Assembly (NCBI RefSeq): GCF_900460215.1
Contig: NZ_UHIA01000004.1
Coordinates: forward strand, 1,062,001-1,126,000
DNA length: 64,000 nucleotides
Source: Suttonella indologenes
GTDB lineage: Bacteria > Pseudomonadota > Gammaproteobacteria > Cardiobacteriales > Cardiobacteriaceae
Direction: 5' to 3'
Part shown: positions 8,249 to 16,143 of the stretch, one piece after another
How positions within the stretch are numbered: position 1 is the stretch's first letter
Layout: every line of letters begins with the position of its first letter
Notes under the pieces: generated by a model
What the model was told of the DNA's origin: nothing
The model's database searches: none
Seen by the model: the letters and a program-made list of their open reading frames with translations, nothing else
Translations under genes and position numbers: made by a program

Positions 8249-9031
8249 ATGAAAAATTTTAAAATTTATTCGGTTTTAGGCATGGCGCTATTATTAGCGG
8301 CTTGCTCGCATGGCGATAGGAATCGTGTAGAAGACTTGGGTTTGCTGTCTTCTAAAACGGCTGATGCAGGTAAAGTGAATTTCATGAATAGCAAAGTCGT
8401 CGTTGGAGCGGACGGCAAACTAAGCTTGAAAAAAGCTGATTTCAACGGTTCGGCAACTGGTCAATCCGGTTATGATGCCGGCATGAATGCAATCAAAAAT
8501 GGTGAAAATGTGAATCCTGCTTTTGCCGCGGTTAAAGGCTATGATAACCATGACGGCAGTGTTTCCGTTTATCTGCGTGATCCGAGCGCAGCAGGTTGGG
8601 AATATCAGACTTTTGGTCAAGTCATTGATAATACGACCGGAAAATCGGCAGGATTTGTTAATATCGGACAAGTTTATACACCGGCTGATGCAGCAGAAAT
8701 TAATGCTTCTTATCATGGGGTGGCAATGGGAGTGCATAACGGCACAAGCGAAGTGATTGCAAACATGCACGCTGATTTGGCTTGGGGCGCTGCAGGGAAA
8801 ATACTAGAAGTACGTGTTACAGACAGCATGAAATCGCCGAATAATATCGGCAATCGCTATAATCCTATCGTAGCTGCCAGCGAATTAGATTTTAGCGATC
8901 AATTAGGCAGCAAATTCTCCAGCAACACAGCGCAAGCCCATTTATACGGCGAAGCCAAAGAAATGGGCGGCACATTTAGCCGTGAAGTTAACGGCGCTAC
9001 TTATCAAGGCGGATTTGCTGGAAAACAGTAA
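8249..9031 (+). CDS. Slam-dependent surface lipoprotein (hemophilin/TbpB-barrel type)
   Basis: A 260-residue lipoprotein: signal peptide with lipobox LAAC, Cys19 the lipidated residue. The mature protein is rich in Gly, Asn and Ser. It ends in a short beta-barrel of the kind seen in Slam substrates, closing with YGEAKEMGGTFSREVNG and a GGFAGK terminus, the pattern of TbpB C-lobe/HphA barrels (relatives: YGPxAxExGGTFS...GxFGxK). WEYQTFGQV and AGFVNIGQVYTP recall hemophilin-type haem-binding lipoproteins, but the ligand cannot be read from sequence. Start chosen at the ATG with AAGAGGTAAC upstream. The next gene encodes a Slam, which would flip this protein to the cell surface. Confidence 0.8.
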   Translation: MKNFKIYSVLGMALLLAACSHGDRNRVEDLGLLSSKTADAGKVNFMNSKVVVGADGKLSLKKADFNGSATGQSGYDAGMNAIKNGENVNPAFAAVKGYDNHDGSVSVYLRDPSAAGWEYQTFGQVIDNTTGKSAGFVNIGQVYTPADAAEINASYHGVAMGVHNGTSEVIANMHADLAWGAAGKILEVRVTDSMKSPNNIGNRYNPIVAASELDFSDQLGSKFSSNTAQAHLYGEAKEMGGTFSREVNGATYQGGFAGKQ

Positions 9032-9046
9032 TTATCCTAATTACGA

Positions 9047-9076
9047 GAAGCAGCATTTGCTGCTTCTTTTAATTTT
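9047..9076 (+). terminator. Hairpin with T-rich tail between lipoprotein and Slam genes
   Basis: GAAGCAGCA/TGCTGCTTC, a 9-bp perfect stem with a 2-nt loop, followed by TTTTAATTTT. It looks like an intrinsic terminator placed inside the two-gene unit. Partial readthrough would give much more substrate lipoprotein than translocon. Confidence 0.7.
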
Positions 9077-9088
9077 ATGGATGTATTC

Positions 9089-10471
9089 ATGCGTAAAAAA
9101 ATATATTTTATTCTGTATTTGGCCGCTAGCGGCATTTCGGCGCAAAATTTGCCGAATCATTTGAGGGATTTCGGTGTTGATGTGGCTGAAAGTAAAATAC
9201 ATGCGCCTGAAGATAATATCGAATATTCAAATAAAGAAGAAATATCGCTGAGTGCGGAAGAAGCGATTGAATATGCTTTAATTCAAAAAGATTATGAATT
9301 TTTAGAGCAATATCTGCCGATGTACCGCCAACAAGCCAATGCGGATGTTATATTAGCGGATTTTGCACAAGCTGCGATGCTTAGACAGCAATTCTATCCT
9401 CATTCGGCTTTGCCTTTTTATGAGAAAATTTTGGCTTTACGGCCGGATTATGATTTTGTCCGCCTTGCTTATGCCCAAGCGCTGTTTGAAGACAGACAAT
9501 ATGATTTGGCGAGAACAGAAATATTAAAAATCAATCAATCTTTATTAAGCGAAAATAGCAGAATATTATTAGAAAAATATTTGCAAGAAATCGATAAATT
9601 TTATCGTAATCAATATCGATTTGAAGCCAGTATAGAGAAAAATGACAATATCAACCATGCCGGCAAGCATGAAAACATTGTTGTGCAAGGTTTGGTTTTA
9701 TCTAAAAATCCAAAATCCTTGCCGCAATCCGATACCGGTATGCAGCTTTCTGCAGATATTCATCGCCTCTTTCCGATTTACGGTGCGCATCATTTTCAGC
9801 TGGGGGCTAATCTCAATGCTTTGGCTTATGCAGATAGCAAAGATTATAATGAATATAAATCGAGAATATTTGCCGGCTATCGTTATCAAACTTTGCGGCA
9901 TCAATGGGATGTGAAGCCGTATATCGGTAAAAATTGGTTAGGCAGTGATGATTATAATAAAGAATTAGGCATGAATGTGGAATATAAATATAGATTTCAT
10001 CCTAATTGGCAGGCAAGATTCGGTGCAGGTATCAGTCATGAGAAATATGATGAACTTTCTCATTTGAATGCCAATAAATACCACGCAAATGCGATGTTAT
10101 TAAATCAACAATCCAATTATTACCTATATGGCGGCATTGCCGCTAACCGCAGGCACACACAAAGCGAGCAAGAGCGGGAAACGCAAGCCAGTTTATTTAC
10201 CGGCGGACAGTATGTCTTTGAAAATTCATTTGGTATTCAAGCGGATTGGCAGGTGGTTTCGCGTAAATTTGATCAAGCCAATACTTTTTATCCCGATGCC
10301 AGAGAAGATATTGAACATAGAGCAAGACTGGGTGTTTTTTCTCCTCATTTTTCTTGGCAGGGTATAACGCCTATTTTGAATTATCAATATGTAAATACCG
10401 ATAGCAATTTATCCGAATTATATGATAAGACAAATAGCCGTGTTTATTTCAGTATTTTTAAAGATTTCTAA
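9089..10471 (+). CDS. Surface lipoprotein assembly modifier (Slam)
   Basis: Slam proteins sit in the outer membrane and move lipoproteins to the cell surface. The 460-residue protein has a signal peptide (MRKKIYFILYLAASGISA), an N-terminal TPR region at about 60-170 (ALPFYEKILALRPDYDFVRLAYAQALFEDRQYDLA), and a C-terminal DUF560 beta-barrel of amphipathic strands ending in Phe (SRVYFSIFKDF), the outer-membrane C-terminal signature. Typical strand segments include HQWDVKPYIGKNWLG and HFSWQGITPILNYQYV. The start with the signal peptide is preferred over an ATG four codons upstream without SD. Directly downstream of its likely substrate; no TonB-dependent receptor accompanies the pair. Confidence 0.88.
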   Translation: MRKKIYFILYLAASGISAQNLPNHLRDFGVDVAESKIHAPEDNIEYSNKEEISLSAEEAIEYALIQKDYEFLEQYLPMYRQQANADVILADFAQAAMLRQQFYPHSALPFYEKILALRPDYDFVRLAYAQALFEDRQYDLARTEILKINQSLLSENSRILLEKYLQEIDKFYRNQYRFEASIEKNDNINHAGKHENIVVQGLVLSKNPKSLPQSDTGMQLSADIHRLFPIYGAHHFQLGANLNALAYADSKDYNEYKSRIFAGYRYQTLRHQWDVKPYIGKNWLGSDDYNKELGMNVEYKYRFHPNWQARFGAGISHEKYDELSHLNANKYHANAMLLNQQSNYYLYGGIAANRRHTQSEQERETQASLFTGGQYVFENSFGIQADWQVVSRKFDQANTFYPDAREDIEHRARLGVFSPHFSWQGITPILNYQYVNTDSNLSELYDKTNSRVYFSIFKDF

Positions 10472-10486
10472 ATATTGGATTAAAGA

Positions 10487-10920
10487 CTAATCCGCGCAGT
10501 GCAATGCGCCGAGAATGCAGCGGCGTTTTGCCCCTGTTACCGCATTCCATGCCATACGTCCGCCACTCATCACATCAAGCGTCTTGAATTGGCGAGCAAG
10601 CGTATAAGGAATGCTCCACGACGTTGCCATTGTCGCCGCTATGCGGATATGACTCGTTGCCTGTGCAATGACAATGACTGCCGATGCGACAATCGGCTCT
10701 AACGCCATACCGCCCACAAAAGAGTTATCCTGTGGCACGGTCGCAGGAAAATCGCCCAAAAACAAAAACTGAAATTTGCCCTGCTCGGCAAGTTTGGCAG
10801 CACGAATGTCGGCATCAAAATCGGGGTGAGTTTTGGTGTCAACCGCAGGGTCAAGCCAGGCTCTTTGACTGGCTCCAAACGTATCTGTCATACCAGCCCA
10901 ATAAGCATTTGTTTACTCAT
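10487..10920 (-). pseudogene. Luciferase-like (LLM class) flavin monooxygenase, 5' remnant with frameshift
   Basis: Remnant of a NtaA/SnaA/DszA-type bacterial luciferase-like monooxygenase. The start MSKQMLIGLV (ATG at 10918-10920) is followed by a TGA. The homologous frame resumes one base out of phase as TDTFGASQRAWLDP, so a single-base deletion near 10890 breaks the gene. Family motifs KLAEQGKFQFLFLGDF, TSHIRIAATMATSWSIPYTLARQFKTLDVMSGGRMAWNAVTGA follow, and then the sequence ends where about 300 residues of the barrel should continue. It abuts the Slam gene, so an insertion or deletion probably removed the 3' end. Confidence 0.75.
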
Positions 10921-11391
10921 TATCGCTTCTTAAATTAAATAAAGTGAATATTTATGGAATGAAGATATTATAATGTTTTATTTTTTATAAAATAATGACG
11001 ATAAATGATAAGATAGTTTTTAGAAATGGAAATTTATTTTCAGGCAGTTTTAAAGTATATGTCATGTTTTAAATCAGAGGTTTGATTTTAATTTATTGAA
11101 TGAAATGTAAAAAAATTATGCCAGAATATGGCAATGGGGAAAATGCTGTTCAGCTGAAGTTTTTGTCAATCCCACATTTTTGGAGTATTTCTGTATGATG
11201 CCTTTGAATGATTTTATATCTATATGATATATATGAATATTATGTAATACCTATCGTTTTGATTATCTACATTGAGAAGCTCAGGATTTCAATTTAAGTA
11301 TTCTTTAATTTCAGTATTGACAGAAATTATAAAAGAGGCTAGACTACCGTTATTGTATTTTCAAGATAGCTGAAAGCAGGAAGAAGACAAG
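10921..11391. other. AT-rich intergenic stretch at the left edge of a transferred cassette
   Basis: No coding region is supportable. Composition is clearly more AT-rich than the flanks. It contains TTTTCAGGCAGTTTTAAA at 11037-11054, a near-copy of sequence found again just after the GbsR gene, and a promoter at its right end. Otherwise I see no RNA gene or transposase remnant. Confidence 0.6.
11317..11345 (+). promoter_or_regulatory. Candidate sigma-70 promoter of the GbsR-like regulator
   Basis: Perfect -35 TTGACA (11317-11322), 17-bp spacer, -10 TAGACT (11340-11345, four of six). About 47 bp before the ATG, which has AGGAAG upstream. Confidence 0.6.
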
Positions 11392-11910
11392 ATGAAACTT
11401 AATCCTACTACCGAAAAATTCGTTTTACATTGGGGAGAAATGGGTGCGAAATGGGGTGTGAACCGCACAGTTGCGCAGATTCACGCGCTGCTCTACATTT
11501 TGGGCAAACCCATGAATGCCGATGAAATTTGTGAAACCTTGGGCGTGGCGCGTTCCAATGTTTCCACCAGTTTGAAAGAATTGCAGAATTTGCAACTGGT
11601 TCAAGTTACGCACATTTTGGGCGACCGCCGCGATTATTTCACCACTTATGAAGACGTGTGGACGATGTTCCGCATCATTGTGGAGCACCGTCAACGCCGC
11701 GAAATCGAACCGACCTTGCAATTTTTGCACCAGTTGATGCAAGAACCCGAGTTCGTGAATGAAAACGAAGCCGTGAAAAAGCGCATTTCCCAAACCCATG
11801 ATTTCATTGCTACATTAACCGGTTGGACAAATGAAATGCTGAAATTGTCCACCGCAACAATGGCAAAAGTGCTGAAATTGGGCGCGAGCATTCAGAAGTT
11901 ATTGCGTTGA
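11392..11910 (+). CDS. GbsR/MarR-family transcriptional regulator
   Basis: A 172-residue winged-helix regulator of the GbsR branch of MarR. Near the N-terminus FVLHWGEMGAKWGVNRTVAQIHALLYILGKPMNADEICETLGVARSNVSTSLKELQNLQLV gives the HTH and wing entry (about residues 10-75), followed by a helical dimerisation region. It heads a cassette of four downstream genes for membrane and NAD(P)-binding proteins and probably controls them. Codon use and composition resemble Neisseriaceae genes rather than the flanking core genes, and DNA uptake sequence-like words surround it (see findings). Confidence 0.88.
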   Translation: MKLNPTTEKFVLHWGEMGAKWGVNRTVAQIHALLYILGKPMNADEICETLGVARSNVSTSLKELQNLQLVQVTHILGDRRDYFTTYEDVWTMFRIIVEHRQRREIEPTLQFLHQLMQEPEFVNENEAVKKRISQTHDFIATLTGWTNEMLKLSTATMAKVLKLGASIQKLLR

Positions 11911-11922
11911 TTTAAATAGATT

Positions 11923-11955
11923 TTCAGGCAGTTTAAATGTTTAGGCTGCCTAAAA
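11923..11955 (+). terminator. Inverted DUS-like words forming a weak terminator
   Basis: TTCAGGCAG at 11923-11931 and AGGCTGCCTAAA at 11943-11954 face each other: stem AGGCAG (11926-11931) with CTGCCT (11946-11951), 14-nt loop. Paired inverted uptake-sequence words serving as terminators are a Neisseriaceae habit. The T tract is absent, so termination strength is uncertain. Confidence 0.45.
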
Positions 11956-12016
11956 CAAAAGCACAAAATTTTTTCAATTTTTATTTCTGTTTTTACAGAA
12001 GTTTTGGTAATTAAAA

Positions 12017-12394
12017 ATGAAAACACCGCATTATATTTATGCTTCAATAGCTTTTCTGTGGGCATGGAGCGGCATTCAACCCGTTATTTTTGCAACTGAA
12101 TTTTCATTGGATTTGCTGGCGCAAGTTGGTATTCCGCATGAATGGCAAGCAGCCGTGTTTTATGCTTCGGCGGGTTTGGATGTGGCGTTGGCTATCGCCT
12201 ATTTTACCGTATTAAAAAATAAGCCTTTGTTTTATTTATTTCAATTTGCAACTATCTTGGTGTACAGCATAATTATTGCGTTCAGGCTGCCTGAAATGTG
12301 GTCGCACCCGTTTGCGCCTTTAATCAAAAATATCCCGATTTTGGCGGTTCTTTATTTTCTTTTTCAACAGAAAAAACAGGAGATTAAAAAATGA
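12017..12394 (+). CDS. DoxX-like small membrane protein
   Basis: A 125-residue integral membrane protein with four predicted helices, starting HYIYASIAFLWAWSGIQPV, and matching the DoxX-like pattern of a short four-helix protein with W/P-rich helix ends (WSHPFAPLIKNIPILAVLYFLF). DoxX-like proteins are often encoded with NAD(P)-binding epimerase-like proteins, as here, but their function is not established. The SD is poor. Its stop overlaps the start of the next gene by four bases, so the two are translationally coupled. Confidence 0.7.
   Translation: MKTPHYIYASIAFLWAWSGIQPVIFATEFSLDLLAQVGIPHEWQAAVFYASAGLDVALAIAYFTVLKNKPLFYLFQFATILVYSIIIAFRLPEMWSHPFAPLIKNIPILAVLYFLFQQKKQEIKK
12284..12295 (+). 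other. Neisseriaceae-type DNA uptake sequence AGGCTGCCTGAA
   Basis: Exact 12-mer of the AGGCTGCCTGAA dialect of DUS (as I recall, the Simonsiella type; the Kingella type is AGGCAGCCTGAA), inside the DoxX-like gene. It is part of a 15-bp near-palindrome TTCAGGCTGCCTGAA (12281-12295). A related 12-mer with one mismatch to the Kingella type, ATGCAGCCTGAA, is at 12895-12906. Confidence 0.65.
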
Positions 12395-12876
12395 ATACTT
12401 ATTTAATTGTTAAAACATTGCACATCATTTCATCGGTTGTGATGGTGGGGACGGGTTTTGGCACGGCATTTTATCTGTTTTGGGCGAATCGCAGCGGTTC
12501 GGTTGCCGCGCAAGCTGTGGTTTCCAAATGGGTGATGAAAGCCGATTGGTGGTTCACCACGCCTGCGGTAATTTTTCAGCCTTTGTCTGGAATTTGGCTG
12601 TTGCATCAAATGGGCATGCCATTTACTTGGGACGGCGCGTGGCTGTGGGTGAAATGGACATTGGCTTTGTATGCACTGGCCGGTGCTTGTTGGCTGCCTG
12701 TGGTTTGGTTGCAAATCAAAATGGCGAAAATGACACAAGATGCTTATGCAAAAGGCGAAAATACCTTGCCTAGCGAATATCGTCGTTACCAACGGGCTTG
12801 GGAATGCTTGGGTTATCCCGCATTTTTAGCGATGCTGATTGTGTTCTTTCTGATGGTTCTGAAACCGATGTCTTAA
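12391..12876 (+). CDS. DUF2269 family integral membrane protein
   Basis: 161 residues, four transmembrane helices, matching DUF2269 throughout: KTLHIISSVVMVGTGFGTAFYLFW at the N-terminus, MKADWWFTTPAVIFQPLSGIWLL, then YALAGACWLPVVWLQIKM, and a C-terminal YRRYQRAWECLGYPAFLAMLIVFFLMVLKP. The conserved His in helix 1 could be a haem or metal ligand, but no function is known. It starts inside the stop of the DoxX-like gene (ATGA). Confidence 0.8.
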   Translation: MNTYLIVKTLHIISSVVMVGTGFGTAFYLFWANRSGSVAAQAVVSKWVMKADWWFTTPAVIFQPLSGIWLLHQMGMPFTWDGAWLWVKWTLALYALAGACWLPVVWLQIKMAKMTQDAYAKGENTLPSEYRRYQRAWECLGYPAFLAMLIVFFLMVLKPMS

Positions 12877-12999
12877 AATGGAACATCCATATTCATGCAG
12901 CCTGAAATGCAGAAACAAAGGTTTTTCGGCTCTCATGATGTGCCGTTTGTTCCCGATTATCATTGAATAATGTTATTTTCAACAATTTGGAGTTAAATC

Positions 13000-13413
13000 A
13001 TGGAATTATTTGAATTGTTTGCCATGGGCGTGATTGCCTTAATCATCAGTGCGGTGTGTTGGGGCTTGTTGAACGTGCCATTGACCAAAACTTTGGGTTT
13101 TTTGTGCGATGATGAACGTGATGGTGTGAAAGAGGTAGCGGCGATATTTTGGCAACGTTTATATTTGGGTTTGACGCTGTTTTTGCCGATGTTATGTGTG
13201 TTGCTGTTTGTGCCGAATGGGCAGCATGATTTGGGCAAAATAATCTTGTATTCATTGCGTTGGTCGATATTTGGTGGCGTGAGTTTGTTGTTGGTGTTGG
13301 CGTATTTGGTTCGCAAGCAAATTCAGGTTTTGCAGAAGGAAAAACTGTTGAGGCAGACTGAAAAACAGCAAAATATCATTTCGGAAAATACAGAAAATAA
13401 GGTAATATCATGA
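13000..13413 (+). CDS. Small membrane protein, unknown family
   Basis: 137 residues with hydrophobic segments at about 6-28, 48-68 and 82-105 and a long polar, coiled-coil-prone tail (RKQIQVLQKEKLLRQTEKQQNII) predicted in the cytoplasm. I do not recognise the family. A clear GGAG SD precedes the ATG, and its stop overlaps the next gene's start by four bases, so it belongs to the cassette's operon. The 123 bp upstream holds a DUS-like word (12895-12906). Confidence 0.6.
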   Translation: MELFELFAMGVIALIISAVCWGLLNVPLTKTLGFLCDDERDGVKEVAAIFWQRLYLGLTLFLPMLCVLLFVPNGQHDLGKIILYSLRWSIFGGVSLLLVLAYLVRKQIQVLQKEKLLRQTEKQQNIISENTENKVIS

Positions 13414-14246
13414 ATGTTCTGATTTTAGGCGGACACGGTTTTATTGGCAGCCAAATTGCGTGCATTTTGCGCGAACGCGGACATCATGTGCATATCTCCA
13501 CACGCCAAGAGATTGATTTTTTGAATATGAATGAAGCTGCTGCGAAAAAAGTTTTACAAAATCAGGAAGTCATCATTAATGCGGTGGGCGTGATGAGTCG
13601 CCATGCGGCTGTTTTGGAAACCGTGCATCATCATGCGCCCGTGCAGCTGGCAAAATGGACGCAGGAATTGGGCGCGAAACGTTGGGTGCAATTATCCGCT
13701 TTGGGCGCGGACGAAAACCATGAAGTCAATTTTGTCGGTAGTAAAGGGCGTGGCGATTTGGCTTTATTATCTAGTGGTTTGCTTGTGAATGTGGCGCGAC
13801 CTTCGCTGGTGTTTGGGCGCGGCGGCGAAAGCAGCAAAATATTTTTGAAGATGGCGCAACTGCCTGTTATCACTTTGCCCAATGGCGGTCAATTTGATAT
13901 TCAGCCTGTGCATGTGTTTGATGTGGCGGAAGGTTTGGCGAATTTTGCCGATAAGCCACGTCCGCACGGCACAATCGTGAACATGACAGGCGCAACGCAG
14001 CACACTTTGGCGAATTATCTGCAAACTTTGCGACAAGTCATTCATCACAAAGAAAATCGTTTGAAAATCATCCCGATTCCGATGGCTTTGATTCAGCCTG
14101 TTTTGCCTATTATGAATATTTTGAGCAATGGTTTTGTGAGCGCAGGTAATATGAAACTGTTGGCGCAGGGTTCCTGTGCGGACAATGCCGATTTCGCGCA
14201 ATTATTGGGGCATGTACCTTTGGGAGTGCGGGAGTTTGTGTATTGA
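13410..14246 (+). CDS. NAD(P)-binding epimerase-like protein (extended SDR/NDUFA9 type)
   Basis: 278-residue Rossmann protein: GGHGFIGSQIACILRERGHHVHISTR (GxxGxxG, residues 8-13) with a downstream acidic DFLNM segment, INAVGV, and then VQLSALGADE and GRGDLALLSSGLLVNVARPSLVFG. The pattern fits the atypical SDR/complex-I NDUFA9-like group, which often lacks the YxxxK pair. Relatives are frequently fused or adjacent to DoxX-like proteins. It is the last gene of the cassette; no terminator is evident in the 130 bp before dinB. Confidence 0.75.
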   Translation: MNVLILGGHGFIGSQIACILRERGHHVHISTRQEIDFLNMNEAAAKKVLQNQEVIINAVGVMSRHAAVLETVHHHAPVQLAKWTQELGAKRWVQLSALGADENHEVNFVGSKGRGDLALLSSGLLVNVARPSLVFGRGGESSKIFLKMAQLPVITLPNGGQFDIQPVHVFDVAEGLANFADKPRPHGTIVNMTGATQHTLANYLQTLRQVIHHKENRLKIIPIPMALIQPVLPIMNILSNGFVSAGNMKLLAQGSCADNADFAQLLGHVPLGVREFVY

Positions 14247-14376
14247 AATATGAGCTTGATGATGAATAAGGCGACTGTCATTTTACTCGAATGCAATTAT
14301 TCTCTGATGATGGTTTTATTTCTAAGACGGTCTTATTGTTTAGGTATTTTATCTAAGCTAATGATTTTATAATTTT

Positions 14377-15453
14377 TTAGTTTGTTTTTTCAAATAAATC
14401 GGGTTGCAGGGGAATGTCTTTGGTTTGCAGTCCCGAGAAGCTCACGCCGACTAAGCGCACGGCTTGTTTTTGCGGGCAATCGCGGTAAAGCCGCTCAATA
14501 TGCCGCCATGCGTCGGCCGCCGTGAAAAAATAGGGCTTGATGCTGATGCTGCGCGTGATTTGGCTGAAATCGCCGAATTTGAGTTTGATGCTGAGGGTGC
14601 GCGCATGCAGGTTTTTGCTTTCCAAGAGCGCAAAGGCTTCCGCATTGCGGGCGGCAAGGGCGGCGAGAATGTCTTGCGTCTGATATAAATCGTGGGCGAA
14701 GGTGGTTTCCGCGCCAATCGATTTGCGTTCGCGCCGAGATTGCACGGGGCGCGGGTCGTTGCCGCCGGCGATTTGGTAATAAAACAAGCCGCTTTTGCCG
14801 AAATGGCGCAGCAGCTCTTTTTCGCCTGCGGCAAGCATGTCCGCGCCGCTGCGAATGCCCAGACTGTGCATTTTGGCGGCGGTAACTTTGCCGATGCCGT
14901 GAAATTTATGCACAGGCAGGGCGGCGGCAAAGGCGGCGCCGTCTTGCGGCAGAATGACTGCCATACCATTGGGTTTATTGAGGTCGGATGCGATTTTCGC
15001 CAGCATTTTGTTATAGCTGACGCCGGCGGAGGCGGTTAATCGGGTGTGCTCGAAAATCTGTCGGCGCAGCAAATCGGCAATGCGGCTGGCAGAGCCTTGC
15101 AAAATGCCGCTGTGGGTAACGTCCAAATAGGCTTCGTCCAAAGAAAGTGGTTCTACCAAAGGCGTAACGGCGAGGAATAGGCGGCGGATTTCGTCGCTGA
15201 CGGCACGGTAAACATCAAAACGCGGCGGTACGAAAATCGCCTGCGGGCACAGACGGTAGGCCTGCGCGCAGGACATGGCGGAACGGATGCCGAATCGGCG
15301 TGCTTCATAGCTGCAGGTGGCGACGACGCCGCGCGATTGCGGCGAACCGCCGACGATCACGGCTTTACCGCGCAATTCGGGAAAATCGCGCTGTTCAATG
15401 GAGGCGTAAAACGCATCCATATCGATATGGATGATTTTGTGCGTCTCTGTCAT
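14377..15453 (-). CDS. dinB: DNA polymerase IV (Y-family translesion polymerase)
   Basis: 358 residues. The palm motif IIHIDMDAFYASIEQRD carries catalytic Asp11, and SLDEAYLDV carries the catalytic Asp-Glu. Finger and little-finger regions (SADM.. helix-hairpin-helix segment, RERKSIGAETTF) follow. The C-terminal QPDLF is a plausible beta-clamp-binding motif (QxxLF). The start at MTETHKIIHI is chosen because upstream codons overlap the exporter gene and do not match the family. The ATG overlaps the stop of the upstream argO-like gene (ATGA), so the polymerase is translated from that transcript. No LexA box is obvious upstream. Confidence 0.96.
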   Translation of the reverse strand: MTETHKIIHIDMDAFYASIEQRDFPELRGKAVIVGGSPQSRGVVATCSYEARRFGIRSAMSCAQAYRLCPQAIFVPPRFDVYRAVSDEIRRLFLAVTPLVEPLSLDEAYLDVTHSGILQGSASRIADLLRRQIFEHTRLTASAGVSYNKMLAKIASDLNKPNGMAVILPQDGAAFAAALPVHKFHGIGKVTAAKMHSLGIRSGADMLAAGEKELLRHFGKSGLFYYQIAGGNDPRPVQSRRERKSIGAETTFAHDLYQTQDILAALAARNAEAFALLESKNLHARTLSIKLKFGDFSQITRSISIKPYFFTAADAWRHIERLYRDCPQKQAVRLVGVSFSGLQTKDIPLQPDLFEKTN

Positions 15454-16057
15454 GGTACAAAAAGGAGATGCACAGCTAAATAGAGCATAAAGATGCCGAT
15501 TAAGACTTCGATTATCCGCCATACGGCAGGACGGGCGAGATAGCGACGCAAACTTGCCGCGCCGTAGCCTAGCGAGAAGAAAAAACAGAATGAGGCGAGG
15601 CTCGCGCCGATGGCAAAACTCTGTTGCCAAGGGCGATAATTCGAGGCGACGCTACCTAGGAGCATGACGGTATCAAGATAGACATGCGGATTCAGCCATG
15701 TGATGGCAAGAGCAGTCAGGACGGTGGATTTCAGGCCTTGCGCCTGTGCGCCGTCTTGAATCTTCAAGCTTTCGCCGCCCTGCCATGCCGAACGCAAACG
15801 CAGAATGCCGTAAATACATAAGAAAGCGGCGCCACCGTAACGCATCAGCAAGGCAAAGGAAGGAATAAGGTCTTCTATCGCCGCCAAGCCGAAGACGCCG
15901 ACTTGAATCAAAAGGGCATCCGAACATGCGCAAATCATACAGATCCAGAAATATGTTTTCCCATCATGCCTTGGCGCAATACAAAGGCATTTTGCGCGCC
16001 GATGGCGAGAATCAGCGAAAGACTGAAAAGAAAGCCGTCAATCAGGGCACTTATCAT
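15450..16057 (-). pseudogene. ArgO/LysE-family amino-acid exporter, single frameshift
   Basis: The start MISALIDGFLFSLSLILAIGAQNAFVLRQGMMGK matches LysE/ArgO proteins, then reaches a TGA. From about nt 15965 the homologous sequence continues in another frame as FWICMICACSDALLIQVGVFGL, through TWLNPHVYLDTVMLLG, to the end. One missing base in the GGGAAAA run (about 15958-15968) restores a normal ~201-residue exporter with six helices. So it is either a recent frameshift mutant or a homopolymer sequencing error. The intact second part (162 codons) overlaps dinB by 4 bp. Confidence 0.82.
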
Positions 16058-16143
16058 GGGTTTGTTCTCGGAGTAAAATTCGCCATTGTATAGAGCCATC
16101 AGGCATAATGTCATTATCGATTGCTGTAAATAAAGGAGTTGCT

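Noticed and set aside
14451..14969. 172-codon ORF overlapping dinB on the same strand
   Set aside because: An out-of-frame shadow of dinB with cysteine-, proline- and alanine-rich low-complexity sequence; dinB itself is fully conserved.
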